This document shows, one piece after another, positions 23,325 through 32,741 of a stretch of DNA of 64,000 bases. Numbering within the stretch: position 1 is the stretch's first letter; each line of letters opens with the position of its first letter. Source of the DNA: Planctomycetota bacterium (GTDB lineage: Bacteria > Planctomycetota > UBA1135 > GCA-002686595); NCBI GenBank assembly GCA_023150475.1, contig JAKLKU010000001.1, forward strand, positions 124,001-188,000, written 5' to 3'. Below the pieces are notes generated by a model. The model had not been told where the DNA came from. It did no database searches and worked only from the letters and a program-made list of their open reading frames with translations. Made by a program: the position numbers and the translations under genes.

Positions 23325-24500
23325 GTGCTGATCGCTTGTCCGTTCTGCAAGACCGAGGCGCAGATCTCCGAGGAGCTCGAAGGCTCGAAGGTCAAGTGCC
23401 CGAAGTGCCAGAAGACCTACCAAGCGCACGAGAAGCTCCAGGGGCGCGATCGGACGATGACTCCGTGGCGCATCGTGCTCGCCGCCGCGGTGATCCCGAT
23501 CGTCGGTGGCACGCTGCTCTACATGCGCAACAAGACCGAGAGCGTCGCGACGAACACGCCCGCTGCGAACGCCGCGACGCGGCCCGCGTCGAACGAGGCC
23601 CCGACAGCGAGCTCGACCGGCGGCGCGACCCGAGCGACGGAGGCCGCCGCGGCGCCGAAGTGGAACACCGCCGCGCTCGACGCGGTCCGCGACCTCTTCG
23701 CCGCGGTCTACGGCGGCGACGTGACGCGCACGGCGGCGGCGCTCGCCGGCGACGACGCGCGCGAGCGTGCGAAGCAACTGGTCCAGTCGGACGACGCGCT
23801 CGGCTTCTCGAAATGGAAGCCCGGCGAGCTGCGCATCCTCTCCCAGGACGACACGACGTCGAAAGTCGAGGGGCCGCTGCTCTCGCGCGTGCAGCCCGGC
23901 GACGTGTGCCGCGCGGAGTTCACGCTGACGCAGGTCGGCGGGCGTTGGAAAGTCGCCGAGTGGAAGCTCGACGACGCTCCGGCGGACGCCGCGAGCGCGA
24001 GCGCGCCGCGCCCGCGAGTGGCGAGCGCCCAAGACGCGAAGTCCGCGGCCGCCGAAGCGCTCAAGGTCGACGTCGCGCCGCGCCGGCTCGAACACCTCGC
24101 GTCGACCGACGCCGCGACACGCACCAAGATCGACGCGCTCTTCGCGCGCATGGTGAACCTCTCGCTCTCGCCGACCGAGAACGTGCAAGCCTCGAACGAG
24201 CTCGTCGAACTCGGCAAGCCCGCGCTGCCGGTGCTGCTGAACGGCATCCTCGAGACGCGGATCACCGGCGTCGAGTCGATGTCGCAAGTCGTCTTGATCA
24301 ACCAGACGCTGCAAGCGATCACCGACCACCCGACCGTCTTCGCGCCCGGACCTGACCCCGGCAAGGTCGAAGAGCTGCGGCTCAAGACCGTCAAGTCGTG
24401 GTTCGAGTGGTGGGGCTACTCCGGCGAGCGTTTCCAGACGAGGCCGAAGCTCCCCGATCCGTTCGATGCGGAGCTCGAGAAGGACAAGAAGAAGCGCTGA
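23325..24500 (+). CDS. Zinc-ribbon, single-TM protein (first of a tandem pair)
   Basis: A 391-residue protein from a GTG start. Residues 5-28 form a zinc ribbon C5-x2-C8-x16-C25-x2-C28 of MJ0042 type, residues ~48-67 a membrane helix, then an Ala/Thr-rich linker and two soluble parts. The first (about 110-215) resembles small NTF2/DUF4878-like domains; the C-terminal part (about 265-390) is predicted helical and contains [18 protein letters not shown]. The ribbon would be cytoplasmic and the rest outside. The next gene has the same layout and the same cysteine spacing, so the two are duplicates. Function unknown. Confidence 0.75.
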   Translation: MLIACPFCKTEAQISEELEGSKVKCPKCQKTYQAHEKLQGRDRTMTPWRIVLAAAVIPIVGGTLLYMRNKTESVATNTPAANAATRPASNEAPTASSTGGATRATEAAAAPKWNTAALDAVRDLFAAVYGGDVTRTAAALAGDDARERAKQLVQSDDALGFSKWKPGELRILSQDDTTSKVEGPLLSRVQPGDVCRAEFTLTQVGGRWKVAEWKLDDAPADAASASAPRPRVASAQDAKSAAAEALKVDVAPRRLEHLASTDAATRTKIDALFARMVNLSLSPTENVQASNELVELGKPALPVLLNGILETRITGVESMSQVVLINQTLQAITDHPTVFAPGPDPGKVEELRLKTVKSWFEWWGYSGERFQTRPKLPDPFDAELEKDKKKR

Positions 24501-24566
24501 GCGCGCTCTGGAACTCCATCGACTCCGATTCGACTTCGACGCCGTTCCCCCCATCGACGCCGACCC

Positions 24567-25937
24567 ATGGACCACCGCATCGGGACGTGCGGCGCTTGCC
24601 GCGCTCGCTACCAGATCCCCGCTTCGTTCCCCCATTCGCGTGCGAAGTGCCGCTCGTGCGGCGGCACGGTCGAGATCGGTCCGATCGTCTCCGCGACGGC
24701 CGCCGCGACCTTGCCCGGCAAACCCGCGCCCGGCGCGCCGGCGACCACGGCGGCCAAGTCCGCGAGCTCCGAGATCGCGCCGACGACGGCCGCGAGCTCC
24801 TCGTCGCCGCAAGCTGAGCCCGTGCGGCCCGAGCTCGCGCCGGACCGAGCGCGCTCCGACGCACCGAGCACCGAGGAGCGCGGGGGGCACGCTCCGAACC
24901 GTCCGTCCGAGCGTTCGAACGGCGTCACGGCACCCCACCGAGCGACGGCGGCGGCCGCTCGGCACGATTCGGGCGCAAGCGCGACTCAGGCGCAGCCCAC
25001 GGCGAACGCGAACGTGGCCCCGAGTTCGGCGGCGCCCCCGAGTTCGGCGTCGCCGGCGAGTTCGGCAGCGCCGGCGACGCCGCGTCCGGCGGCTCCCTCC
25101 GCGAGCCAAGCCACACGGAGCGAACCGCAACGCGCCCCGCGTCCGGCCGCGGTCGCAGGCGAGGCGCTCGACTCGCACACGCGCGACCGATCGCACGGCG
25201 ACGCTCGCCCGGCTCGCGGCGAGCGGCCGACCACGACACCCACGCGCTCGAAGCTCGTCCCCGTCACGTTGCTCGCGCTCTTGCTCGCTGGCGGCGGGCT
25301 CGCGGCGTTCTGGCTGCTCCGCGAACGCACCGAAGAGCCGACGCTCGCTGCGCCGCCGCCTACGAACGCGGGAAGCGTGGACGCGCACGGTGCACCAGCG
25401 AACGACGACGCAGCGACGGGCTCGAAGACGGCGGCGCCCGCAGACTCTGCGCCCGCGGACTCCTCGCCTGCTGCGTCGACGCCGCAGAATCTCTCGCCGC
25501 GCACGCTCGACGCGGCGGTGCTCGCCGCCACGAGCATCGATCTCGTGCAGCTCCCCGATCTCGTCACGGACGAACTTCGTGCGAGCGAAGCTGGCCGCCG
25601 GCTCGACCAGGCGCTCGCGACGTTCCTTGCGACCGACGACGCTCCCACGCGCGCGCCGGCCGCCAAGGAGCTCGTCGAAGCGGGCCACGCCGCGGTGCCA
25701 TTCGTCGTCGACGCGTGGAAACGCTTGGACCTCTCCATCGCCGCCGACCGCGCGCGCGCGACGCGGATCGAGCGCGAGCTCGCGACGCCGCTCGCCGGTG
25801 GCCGTGGATTCGGTTGGAGCGACGGCACGGATGCGGCGAGCGAGCTCGCGAACCGCAAGGTGATCGCGCAGTGGCACACGCTCGCGACGAACCTCGTCTC
25901 GGACGAAGCGTGGCGCGCGTTCGTCGAGCGCCGCTAG
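24567..25937 (+). CDS. Zinc-ribbon, single-TM protein with long Ala/Pro linker (second of a tandem pair)
   Basis: A 456-residue protein. The ribbon is C8-x2-C11-x16-C28-x2-C31, the same spacing as its neighbour. Residues ~41-229 are a low-complexity Ala/Pro/Ser/Thr linker, the membrane helix is ~230-251, and a second low-complexity stretch precedes the C-terminal helical domain (~315-456). That domain includes AKELVEAGHAAVPFVVDAW, which lines up with [18 protein letters not shown] of the upstream paralogue. It follows by 66 bases and is probably cotranscribed. Role unknown; the cytoplasmic ribbon and outer domain suggest signalling or a scaffold. Confidence 0.72.
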   Translation: MDHRIGTCGACRARYQIPASFPHSRAKCRSCGGTVEIGPIVSATAAATLPGKPAPGAPATTAAKSASSEIAPTTAASSSSPQAEPVRPELAPDRARSDAPSTEERGGHAPNRPSERSNGVTAPHRATAAAARHDSGASATQAQPTANANVAPSSAAPPSSASPASSAAPATPRPAAPSASQATRSEPQRAPRPAAVAGEALDSHTRDRSHGDARPARGERPTTTPTRSKLVPVTLLALLLAGGGLAAFWLLRERTEEPTLAAPPPTNAGSVDAHGAPANDDAATGSKTAAPADSAPADSSPAASTPQNLSPRTLDAAVLAATSIDLVQLPDLVTDELRASEAGRRLDQALATFLATDDAPTRAPAAKELVEAGHAAVPFVVDAWKRLDLSIAADRARATRIERELATPLAGGRGFGWSDGTDAASELANRKVIAQWHTLATNLVSDEAWRAFVERR

Positions 25938-26371
25938 CTTCGTACTCGCCGACCGGACCGGACTCGCGCCGCCGCGGAAGCTCGCCGATCCCGCACGGCG
26001 CACGAATCCGCCCGCCAGGTGACTCAGCGTCCGGTCGACTCAGCGTCCGGTCGACTCAGCGTCCGGTCGACTCAGCGTCCGGTCGACTCAGCGTCCGGTC
26101 GACTGAGCGTCCGGTCGACTCGAAGCCCGAGCGACTCCGCGACGCAGCGGCCTCGTGGACCGCGCAGGCTTCGCGAGCCGCTCCCGGGACCACGCGAGCA
26201 CACGCATCTGGAGTCCACGCAAGCGCAGTCCACTCGACGCGCCGGCCGGTCCGGGCTATCGCGCGATCCGGAAGCTCGCGCGATCTGGGAGATCGAGCAA
26301 CCCGGGCGATTCGAATCGCCGGGCGATTCCGACGCTTCGGACCGTGCGGCCGACGAGACGGATCCGAGACT
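25938..26371. other. 434-base convergent junction with repeat array and palindrome
   Basis: There is no credible gene between the zinc-ribbon gene and ggt. The interval holds the 16-bp array at 26021-26116, degenerate continuations of it (GACTC-type words to about 26135), and a 16-base palindrome GGCGATTCGAATCGCC at 26305-26320 that could act as a terminator stem. Open frames here exist only because of the repeat and base composition. Confidence 0.6.
26021..26116. repeat. 16-bp tandem repeat, 6 copies
   Basis: The unit GACTCAGCGTCCGGTC is repeated six times without gaps. The first five copies are identical and the sixth has one change (GACTG). Unit junctions create the palindrome GTCGAC. It starts 83 bases after the stop of the zinc-ribbon gene. 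Near-perfect identity implies recent expansion or strong homogenisation. Confidence 0.95.
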
Positions 26372-28162
26372 TCAGCGTTTGACGCGCGTCGACAGCGCCG
26401 CGCCCGGCCGGCGCGGGTCGCTCGCGCCGATCGGCTCGCCGTCGCGGCCGACGTGGATCGCCTGGACGCTGCCCCACGGCGTGACGTCGCGTCTCAGAGC
26501 GTGGCCGCGGCGCTCGAGCCCGTCGAGCAATCTCGGCGACCAGCCGGGCTCGAACGAACTCTCCGCCGGGGCGGCCTGTTGGTGCACCCGCGGCGCGCGC
26601 ACCGCCGCATCGAGCGGCTCGCCGAACGCGAGCACCCGCAGCATCACTCCGAGCACCGACGTCACGATGCGCGGCCCGCCGGGACTGCCGATCACGAGCA
26701 CGACGCTGCCGTCGCTCTGGCGCACGATCGTCGGCGTCATCGTCGACAGCGGCCTTTTGCCCGGCGCGAGCGCGTTCGCGCTCGACCCGACGAGGCCGTA
26801 CTGGTTGGCGGCGCCCGCGAACGCGAAGTCGTCGAGCTCGTCGTTCAACAGGAAGCCCGCGGCGAAGAGTCGCGAGCCGTAACTCGAGTTGAGCGTCGTC
26901 GTCAGGCTGACCGCGTTGCCACGCGCGTCGAGCACCGAGACGTGCGTCGTCTCGCTGCCCTCGGAGTCCTCGGTGAGCAGGCTCGCGAACTCGTTCGACG
27001 CCGTCTCGCCGATCGAGATCCGCGCCCGAGCCGTCCATTCCGCGCCCGCGAGGCGTTCGATCGGCACGTCGACGAAATCCGGATCGCCGACGTGCAACGC
27101 GCGCTCGACGAACGCGCGGCGCAACGTCTCGATCCACCAGTGCACGATGCGATCGTCGAGACCGAGCGGATCCATCGCTCCGGTCGGCGCAGCGCGTTCT
27201 TCGGCGATCACTGCCGCGCGGCGGCTGTCGAGCGGGAATCCGTCGAGCACGTTGAGGCTCTGCAGCAGGATCAGACCGCCTGAACTCGGCGGCGGCATCG
27301 TGACGAGCTCGTAGCCGCGGAACCAACCGACCAACGGTTCGCGCCACTTCGGCGCGTAGCTCGCGAGATCGTCGCGCGACATCGCGCTCGGGTGCTCGCC
27401 GCGAGAGAGCTTCTCGACGATCGCTGCGCCGGCGCGGCCACGATAGAACGCGTCTGGGCCGCCCTCGGCGAGCTCGCGCAGGGTGCGGGCGAGCGCGGGC
27501 TGGCGCAGGATGTCGCCTTCGACGAGCGCTCGTCCCTGCGGATAGAACGCCGCGGCGGCGTCGGGATCGGCGATCAGCGCGGCGCGCAGCTCCTCGCCGG
27601 AGAGATCGCGCGCGAGCCGCGCGTCGATCGGGAACCCACGTTCGGCGAGCGCGATCGCCGGTGCGACGAGTTCGGCGAACGAGAAACGCTTCGAGCCGAG
27701 CTCGCGTTCGAGCTCGTGGAGCCCGGCCGGCGATCCCGGCACGCCGACGGCGAGCGGCGTGCGCCGCGTCAGCTCGGGGATCGGCCGTCCGTCGCCGTCG
27801 AGGTACTGGGCGAGCGACGCACCGCTCGGCGTCGTCTCGCGGAAGTCGAGCGCACGCGTCGAACCGTCGCGCAACGCGACGACCGCGAAGCCGCCGCCGC
27901 CGAGATTGCCCGCCTCGGGCAGCACCACCGCGAGCGCCAGCGCCGTCGCGACGGCCGCGTCGATCGCATTGCCGCCGCGCTCGAGGACGTCGACGCCGAC
28001 GGCGGCGGCGAGTTCGTGCTCGCACACGACCATGCCGCGCTTCGGGACGATCGGTTTCGGTTCCGGATCGAAGTGCGCGGAGCCTCTGCACGCTGCTCCG
28101 AGCACGAGTGCGAGCGAGAGCCCGAGCTCGACGATGCTCTCGGAGCTCCGGAACGGGCGCAC
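26372..28162 (-). CDS. ggt: Gamma-glutamyltransferase, probable lipoprotein
   Basis: A 596-residue Ntn-hydrolase that cleaves glutathione and other gamma-glutamyl compounds outside the cytoplasm. The maturation and nucleophile Thr lies in SETTHVSVLDARGNAVSLT; the glycine-rich oxyanion region NLGGGGF and the substrate loop PGKRPLSTMTPTI are present. A GTG at 28162 is chosen: it gives a short basic leader, a hydrophobic stretch and a lipobox (LGAAC), and begins 19 bases after the NIL-domain gene stop. An upstream ATG at 28228 would overlap that gene. The enzyme would be lipid-anchored in the periplasm. Confidence 0.92.
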   Translation of the reverse strand: MRPFRSSESIVELGLSLALVLGAACRGSAHFDPEPKPIVPKRGMVVCEHELAAAVGVDVLERGGNAIDAAVATALALAVVLPEAGNLGGGGFAVVALRDGSTRALDFRETTPSGASLAQYLDGDGRPIPELTRRTPLAVGVPGSPAGLHELERELGSKRFSFAELVAPAIALAERGFPIDARLARDLSGEELRAALIADPDAAAAFYPQGRALVEGDILRQPALARTLRELAEGGPDAFYRGRAGAAIVEKLSRGEHPSAMSRDDLASYAPKWREPLVGWFRGYELVTMPPPSSGGLILLQSLNVLDGFPLDSRRAAVIAEERAAPTGAMDPLGLDDRIVHWWIETLRRAFVERALHVGDPDFVDVPIERLAGAEWTARARISIGETASNEFASLLTEDSEGSETTHVSVLDARGNAVSLTTTLNSSYGSRLFAAGFLLNDELDDFAFAGAANQYGLVGSSANALAPGKRPLSTMTPTIVRQSDGSVVLVIGSPGGPRIVTSVLGVMLRVLAFGEPLDAAVRAPRVHQQAAPAESSFEPGWSPRLLDGLERRGHALRRDVTPWGSVQAIHVGRDGEPIGASDPRRPGAALSTRVKR

Positions 28163-28181
28163 GAGCGCGAAGCCCCGCGGG

Positions 28182-28430
28182 CTAGAGCGGGCCTTCTTCG
28201 CCGTCGCGCATCTCTTCGACGCGCACACCGCGCTCGCGGAGGTACTCGACCGAGCGATCGATCGCGTCGTTCGACCCTTCGATCTCGACGGCGACCAACG
28301 CCAACGTGTCCGTGATGCTCGCCGCGCGGATGTTCGGGATCACCTGGAACTTCGAGCCCAGCGTGTGGCTGATGATCGGCTCGGAGATCAGGTGCTGCGG
28401 GAACGTGCAGAAGTACTTGCGCATCGGCAT
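28182..28430 (-). CDS. NIL-domain protein
   Basis: An 82-residue protein that is a single NIL domain, an ACT-like fold first seen at the C-terminus of methionine ABC-transporter ATPases, where it binds methionine. Matching parts are KYFCTFPQHLISEPIISHTLG, NIRAASITDTLALVAVEIEG and VEYLRERGVRVEEM. Stand-alone forms are found near sulfur-metabolism genes. Its place just upstream of gamma-glutamyltransferase suggests a link to sulfur amino acid or glutathione turnover, but that is inference. It starts 6 bases after the membrane-protein stop. Confidence 0.85.
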   Translation of the reverse strand: MPMRKYFCTFPQHLISEPIISHTLGSKFQVIPNIRAASITDTLALVAVEIEGSNDAIDRSVEYLRERGVRVEEMRDGEEGPL

Positions 28431-28436
28431 GAAGGA

Positions 28437-29156
28437 TCACTCCGCGGGTGGAGAGCCCGTTCGAGGCCGCGGCTCCAAGCGGCGTCGGAACGCGTGCACG
28501 AGCGCGGCGAGACCACATCCCACCAAAAGGAGCACGGGCCCCGCAAGCCGACCGCGGAACTCGCGTCGCTCGAATCGATCGACGCCGAGCCGCGCGTAGT
28601 GGCTCTGCTGCCACGGCCAGTCGAACGCACCCGAGCTCTCGGTCACCCACGCGAGCGGCGAAGCATCGAGGGCGCGCGCCGTGAAACCGGGGGGCCACGG
28701 CTCCGCCGCGAGCCCGCCTTTCTCCGGCAACGCAACGAGAAGCGCCGTGAGGCTGAAGAGCACGGGCACGCTCGCCGCGCGCTGCGCGCGCCACAGCCCC
28801 GCGAACGCGTGCCCGAGCGCGAAGAGTCCGGTCCACGCGAGAGCGCCCCACAGCGGAGTCGCGAGGTCGCGTTCGATGCTCGCGTCGACCGCCGCGATCG
28901 CGCCCATCCAGAGTCCCGGCGCGACGAAGCCGTACGGCCAGAGCCGGACGCCGAGCGCGTGCGCCGCCGCGCCGAGCGCGGGCGCGACGAGCGCGATCCA
29001 CGCGAGCGCAGCGAAGAGGTCCGGGCCCCGCGAGGAAACCGGCAGGCAGCCGAGCGCGCCGACGGCGCCCAACCCGAGCGCGAGCAGGAGTTCGCGCAGC
29101 GCCTCGGCACGCTTGCGCGCGGCGGCGTTCGCGTCGGCTCCGACGGGGTCGGCCAT
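28437..29156 (-). CDS. Integral membrane protein of unknown function
   Basis: A 239-residue protein with about five hydrophobic helices (LLLALGLGAVGALGCL, LFAALAWIALVAPALGAAAHALG, FVAPGLWMGAIAAVD, VPVLFSLTALLVALP, GPVLLLVGCGLAALVHAF) and a loop of ~55 residues before the last one. I do not recognise a family. It is first in a tight minus-strand run with the NIL-domain gene and ggt (gaps of 6 and 19 bases), so it is likely cotranscribed and may act in the same transport or turnover process. Confidence 0.6.
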   Translation of the reverse strand: MADPVGADANAAARKRAEALRELLLALGLGAVGALGCLPVSSRGPDLFAALAWIALVAPALGAAAHALGVRLWPYGFVAPGLWMGAIAAVDASIERDLATPLWGALAWTGLFALGHAFAGLWRAQRAASVPVLFSLTALLVALPEKGGLAAEPWPPGFTARALDASPLAWVTESSGAFDWPWQQSHYARLGVDRFERREFRGRLAGPVLLLVGCGLAALVHAFRRRLEPRPRTGSPPAE

Positions 29157-29290
29157 GCCGAGATGCTCGCGTCCCGCTCGCGCCGGCGCCAGCGCATCGG
29201 CGACGTTCAGCGAGGTTCAGCGCCCTTCGGCGACCTTCGGCGCCCTTGAACGATCGTCGGCCGCCTTCGGCGACCCGCGGCGGACTGCAA

Positions 29291-29370
29291 CGATGGTCGC
29301 AGGCCGTGGCCCGCCGTCGCCGGCCGTCGCAGACCGTCGCAGACCGTCGCTGGCCGTCGCTGGCCGTCGC
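29291..29370. repeat. 10-bp tandem repeat, about 8 degenerate copies
   Basis: Units of the form YGGCCGTCGC run in register from 29291 to 29370; the last six (29311-29370) differ by only one or two bases. The array lies in the 367 bases between tRNA-Cys and the membrane-protein gene, both on the minus strand. Upstream of it (29211-29290) related TTCGGCGAC words form a second degenerate stretch. No gene is supported in this interval. Confidence 0.85.
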
Positions 29371-29523
29371 CTGGCGAGTCGCGCACGCCGCGCCTGGCGA
29401 TTGCGACCGAAGTCCTTCACGAGCCACACCGCCGGATCAGCGAGGGGGTCGGGGTGCCGACGCTCGTGCGTCGGAGTCGCTGCTGTGGCGGAGGCGGAAG
29501 CGCCGTCGAACGCGCAGGAGCGT

Positions 29524-29598
29524 TGGAGGCGGCACCCGGAATCGAACCGGGGAATAACGGATTTGCAATCCGTCGCCTTACCGCTTGGCTATGCCGCC
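29524..29598 (-). tRNA. tRNA-Cys (GCA)
   Basis: The minus strand folds as a full cloverleaf. The 7-bp acceptor is GGCGGCA with TGCCGCC, followed by discriminator T and an encoded CCA. The anticodon loop reads ATTGCAAAT with GCA, and the T arm contains GGTTCGATTCC. Discriminator U is the identity element for cysteine tRNA. Confidence 0.97.
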
Positions 29599-30392
29599 CC
29601 GCGAAGCCGGAGAAGGATACTCCCCCGCCCGCGACGGTCAAGCTCGCGAGCCTCTCGCCTGCCCCTCGCCCGCGCGGCGCCCGCCGCCGCTCGCGCCGCC
29701 CGAGCCAGCCGACCGCGCGTCATCCGGGCCTCGGGCCTACTGTCACCGTTCGCTGCGCTCGAATTCGAGCCAGGGGCGCAACCGTTCCGCCGCAAGCGAG
29801 TCCATGCGGAAGCCCAGAGTTCCGTCCACGGCGGCGCGTGCTCGCCACGACGCTGCGTGACGCCGGCCGCGGACGTTGGATCACGAAATCCCCGCTCTCT
29901 GCCTCGAGCTCGGCCTCGCCATCGCGCCACTCCGACGCGTCGCGCCGGCGCCAGGAGCAACGACCAGCCTGCGTGCACGAAGGACGCGTCGAGGGCCGAC
30001 GACCGGGACCGGCGAACGCGCGGCACGGTCGTGCGTCGCGGCCTCGCCTCGGGACGACAGCTTCGCGTCGGGGCGACCGACTCGCGCGCTGTTCGCGCAC
30101 CCCGAAGCCCGGTGCACGTCGGGGGCGCCACCATCGACACACCTCGGGGCTTCCAGCTTGGACTCGCGCAACTGCATTCGGTTGCACGCCGCGCGCGATT
30201 TTCGGCGCAGCGACGCGTGGCAGTATCGCGCTGGGTCGACGTTCGCCACCGACGACTGCGGCGCGGACGCCGCCGACGATGGGCCGCTTCGTCGCTCGTC
30301 CGCCGAACGACCACGAGCCTCGTTCCCGGGTCCGGTCCGCGCTCCGAACGGAGCGAGGGTGCGCGCTGCCGCCCCGAGCTACCGTCGTCGCG
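29599..30392. other. 794-base interval with no recognised gene
   Basis: No frame here looks like a protein on either strand: translations are Arg/Pro/Ala-rich and none has a plausible start with a ribosome site. Some short inverted repeats exist (for example GCAAC-GTTGC near 30168) but no long hairpin. It may hold the promoter region of the glycosyltransferase gene, an unrecognised RNA, or decayed sequence. Confidence 0.5.
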
Positions 30393-32399
30393 ATGCGCGC
30401 GCCGCTCGATGCTCGACGCTCGTCACGTTCCCCATCCGCGTGGAGCCGTTGGCTGACACAGCCACGGAGGGCGACTGTCCTGGGGGCGTTCGGCGTGCTC
30501 GCCGTGGCCTACGCGCTGGTCGCGCGCCGCGAGTACGCGTTCGACGACGACGCGGCGCACTACCTCGGCCTCGCGGAATCGTTGCTCGCCGGTGACGGTT
30601 ACGCGTTCGAGGGCCGAGCGCACACGCGTTTCCCGCCGGGCACTTCGCTCGCGTACTTGCCGACGCTTGCGCTCACGGGCCGCAACTTCGTCTGGATCTA
30701 CGCGACGGCGGTCGGTTGGTCGCTCGTCGCGCTCTGCTTCGTCCACCGCTGGTTGCGAGCACGCGGCGAACGGCACACGTTGTTGCTGACCCTGCTGGTC
30801 GGCACCAGTGCGACGTGGCTCGAGCACTCGACCGGAGCGAGCTTGAGCGAAGCGCCGTTTGCGGCCTGCACGTACGCCGCGCTCTACGCGAGCGAGCGCA
30901 GCGCACGAGGATCGCGTTTCGCGCCGCTCTGGCTGGCGCTCGCTGCCACCGGTGCGCTGCTCGTGCGCACGATCGGACTCGCGTGGGTTGGCGTCGCGCT
31001 CTTCGGCGTGTTCCTCGGCGCGCGCGTCGCCGCACGCCGTGCGCACCGCGCGAGCGCTACCGCGACGAACGCTCGAATCGCCGCGCGTCGTGAGTCGTCG
31101 GACGCGCGTGCCGCGACGCAACGACTCGCACCACAGGGAATCTCGCAGCGCGCGCTGGTCGTCGTCGCGGCGACGCTGGTGTTCGCAGCCCTCGGCTGGT
31201 TTGCCTGGACCGGTGGCGCGCGCGGCGCCGTCCGCGCCGCGGACTTCGGCCATGAATCGAGCTACGTCGGCCAATGGCTCGCCGCCGATCCGCGCGCGCC
31301 CGACCTCGGCTCCGCGGACGCGGGCACGTGGTTCGCTCGCGGCTTCGAGAAGCTCCCGGTCGAGGCCCGCCACGCCGCGGAGATCCTGACGCAGATCGAC
31401 TGGTTGCCCGCGCGCATCTGGGTGCCGTGGACGCTCGCCGCGGCGTTGCTCGTCGGGCTCGGGCTGCGCCGCGATCTCGCACGCAGCAATCCGATCGCGG
31501 GATGGCTGCTCGTCGCGAGCGCGCTCGTGCTCGTCTCATGGCCCTACGACGAGGGCCGCCGGTTCCTGATGCCGTTCGTGCCTCTGCTGCTCCTCTTCGC
31601 GCGCGATGGACTGCGGGTGACGCTCGTCGCGATGCGCCGCGCGCCACAACGCGTGCGGCGCGGGTTCGTCGGTTTGCTCGCGACGAGTCTCGTGCTGCTC
31701 GCCGTCGACGTCACGACGACGACGAAGCCGTTCGCCACGCACGAACTCGTCGCGATGGGCGCGCTCGCGAGTGGCGGCGCAGTGCTGCTCGTGTGGCACG
31801 AGTTCGTCGGCTACGTCCAGCGCGTGCCGAAACAGCGTGTGCTGGCGGCGAGTTGTCTCGGCTGGCTCGCGTGCGGCGCCTTCGCGTGGCCCCGCGTCGT
31901 CGAGCGCAACCATACGCGCATCTCGAACTCGCGCGGCGCTCCGCTGCGCGCCGCCGCCGACTGGCTCGCCGAACATGCGAGTGCGCGCGACGTGATCCTC
32001 GCCACGCCGCACGCTGCGCTCTACTTCGCGACCGGCCTCGACGTGCGTCCACTGCCGATCACCGCGGATCCGCGCCGGCTGGTCGCGGCGCTCGACGCGG
32101 AGAGGCCGACGTACGTCTTCTGCTTCGATCCGCGCACGAACGAGTACCTTCGTCCCGTCGACACGGAACGCCGCGCCGTGCTCGAGCGCGAACGGCCCGG
32201 CGAATGGCGCGAGGTCCACCGCGGCGTCGGTTTCGCGGTGCTCGCCCCCAACCCGTCGACGACGCGACTCCCGCCGGGACGAGCGCTCGTGCCTTCTCGG
32301 CGATTCGCGTCTGATGACCCAGCGCTCGACGGCACGCCGACCGATGCCACCGCCGGCGAGTCGAGCGATGCGGCCGCCGGCGAGTCGAGCGATCACTGA
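30393..32399 (+). CDS. GT-C family membrane glycosyltransferase (PMT/ArnT-like, GT39)
   Basis: A 668-residue integral membrane protein with about ten helices. The first extracytoplasmic loop carries YAFDDDAAHYLGLAESLL, the Asp-rich catalytic motif of GT-C enzymes that use polyprenyl-phosphate sugars. The C-terminal ~200 residues are soluble and end in a duplicated AGESSD segment. It likely glycosylates a lipid or protein on the outer face of the membrane; donor and acceptor are unknown. The ATG at 30393 gives a short basic N-terminus and then the first helix. The much longer open frame upstream crosses the tRNA-Cys gene and is not real. Confidence 0.8.
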   Translation: MRAPLDARRSSRSPSAWSRWLTQPRRATVLGAFGVLAVAYALVARREYAFDDDAAHYLGLAESLLAGDGYAFEGRAHTRFPPGTSLAYLPTLALTGRNFVWIYATAVGWSLVALCFVHRWLRARGERHTLLLTLLVGTSATWLEHSTGASLSEAPFAACTYAALYASERSARGSRFAPLWLALAATGALLVRTIGLAWVGVALFGVFLGARVAARRAHRASATATNARIAARRESSDARAATQRLAPQGISQRALVVVAATLVFAALGWFAWTGGARGAVRAADFGHESSYVGQWLAADPRAPDLGSADAGTWFARGFEKLPVEARHAAEILTQIDWLPARIWVPWTLAAALLVGLGLRRDLARSNPIAGWLLVASALVLVSWPYDEGRRFLMPFVPLLLLFARDGLRVTLVAMRRAPQRVRRGFVGLLATSLVLLAVDVTTTTKPFATHELVAMGALASGGAVLLVWHEFVGYVQRVPKQRVLAASCLGWLACGAFAWPRVVERNHTRISNSRGAPLRAAADWLAEHASARDVILATPHAALYFATGLDVRPLPITADPRRLVAALDAERPTYVFCFDPRTNEYLRPVDTERRAVLERERPGEWREVHRGVGFAVLAPNPSTTRLPPGRALVPSRRFASDDPALDGTPTDATAGESSDAAAGESSDH

Positions 32400-32539
32400 C
32401 GCAGCGACGCAGACGAGCGCTTGCGACCGAATGACGCGCCGCCCACGCGAAGCGGTCGACTCGCATCGGCCGCGAAAGCCGCGCGCCGCCACTCCAGCGC
32501 GTGCACGGGCGTCGACGCCGACTACACTGGCCGCCCGCC

Positions 32540-32626
32540 GGGGAAGTGGCGAAATCGGCAGACGCATGGGACTTAAAATCCCAAGCCCGCAAGGGCGTCC
32601 GGGTTCGAGCCCCGGCTTCCCCACCA
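32540..32626 (+). tRNA. tRNA-Leu (TAA)
   Basis: A class II cloverleaf of 87 bases including CCA. The acceptor GGGGAAG pairs with CTTCCCC, the anticodon loop reads ACTTAAAAT with anticodon TAA, the variable arm is GCCCGCAAGGGC, and the T arm is CCGGGTTCGAGCCCCGG. The long variable arm and discriminator A fit leucine. A weak -10-like TACACT lies at 32523. Confidence 0.97.
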
Positions 32627-32741
32627 GCCTGACAGAGCGTGCGGAGCTCGTTGCGGGCGGGACACGGCGACGCCGCGGCCGCACTGGCGCGCGAGTGGCG
32701 CCTCGAACCGCGCGCCGCTCGCTCGGCGGGCGCAGGGAACG

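Noticed and set aside
26021..26116. CRISPR array
   Set aside because: The units are directly adjacent with no spacers, and no cas genes are present. The arrays at 40841 and 62221 were rejected for the same reason.
29454..30392. N-terminal extension of the glycosyltransferase frame
   Set aside because: The frame is open but crosses the tRNA-Cys gene and reads as Arg/Pro filler; the ATG at 30393 gives a normal GT-C protein.
29599..30392. Decayed gene or structured RNA
   Set aside because: No frame or fold stood out by eye; it is recorded as a gene-free interval instead.
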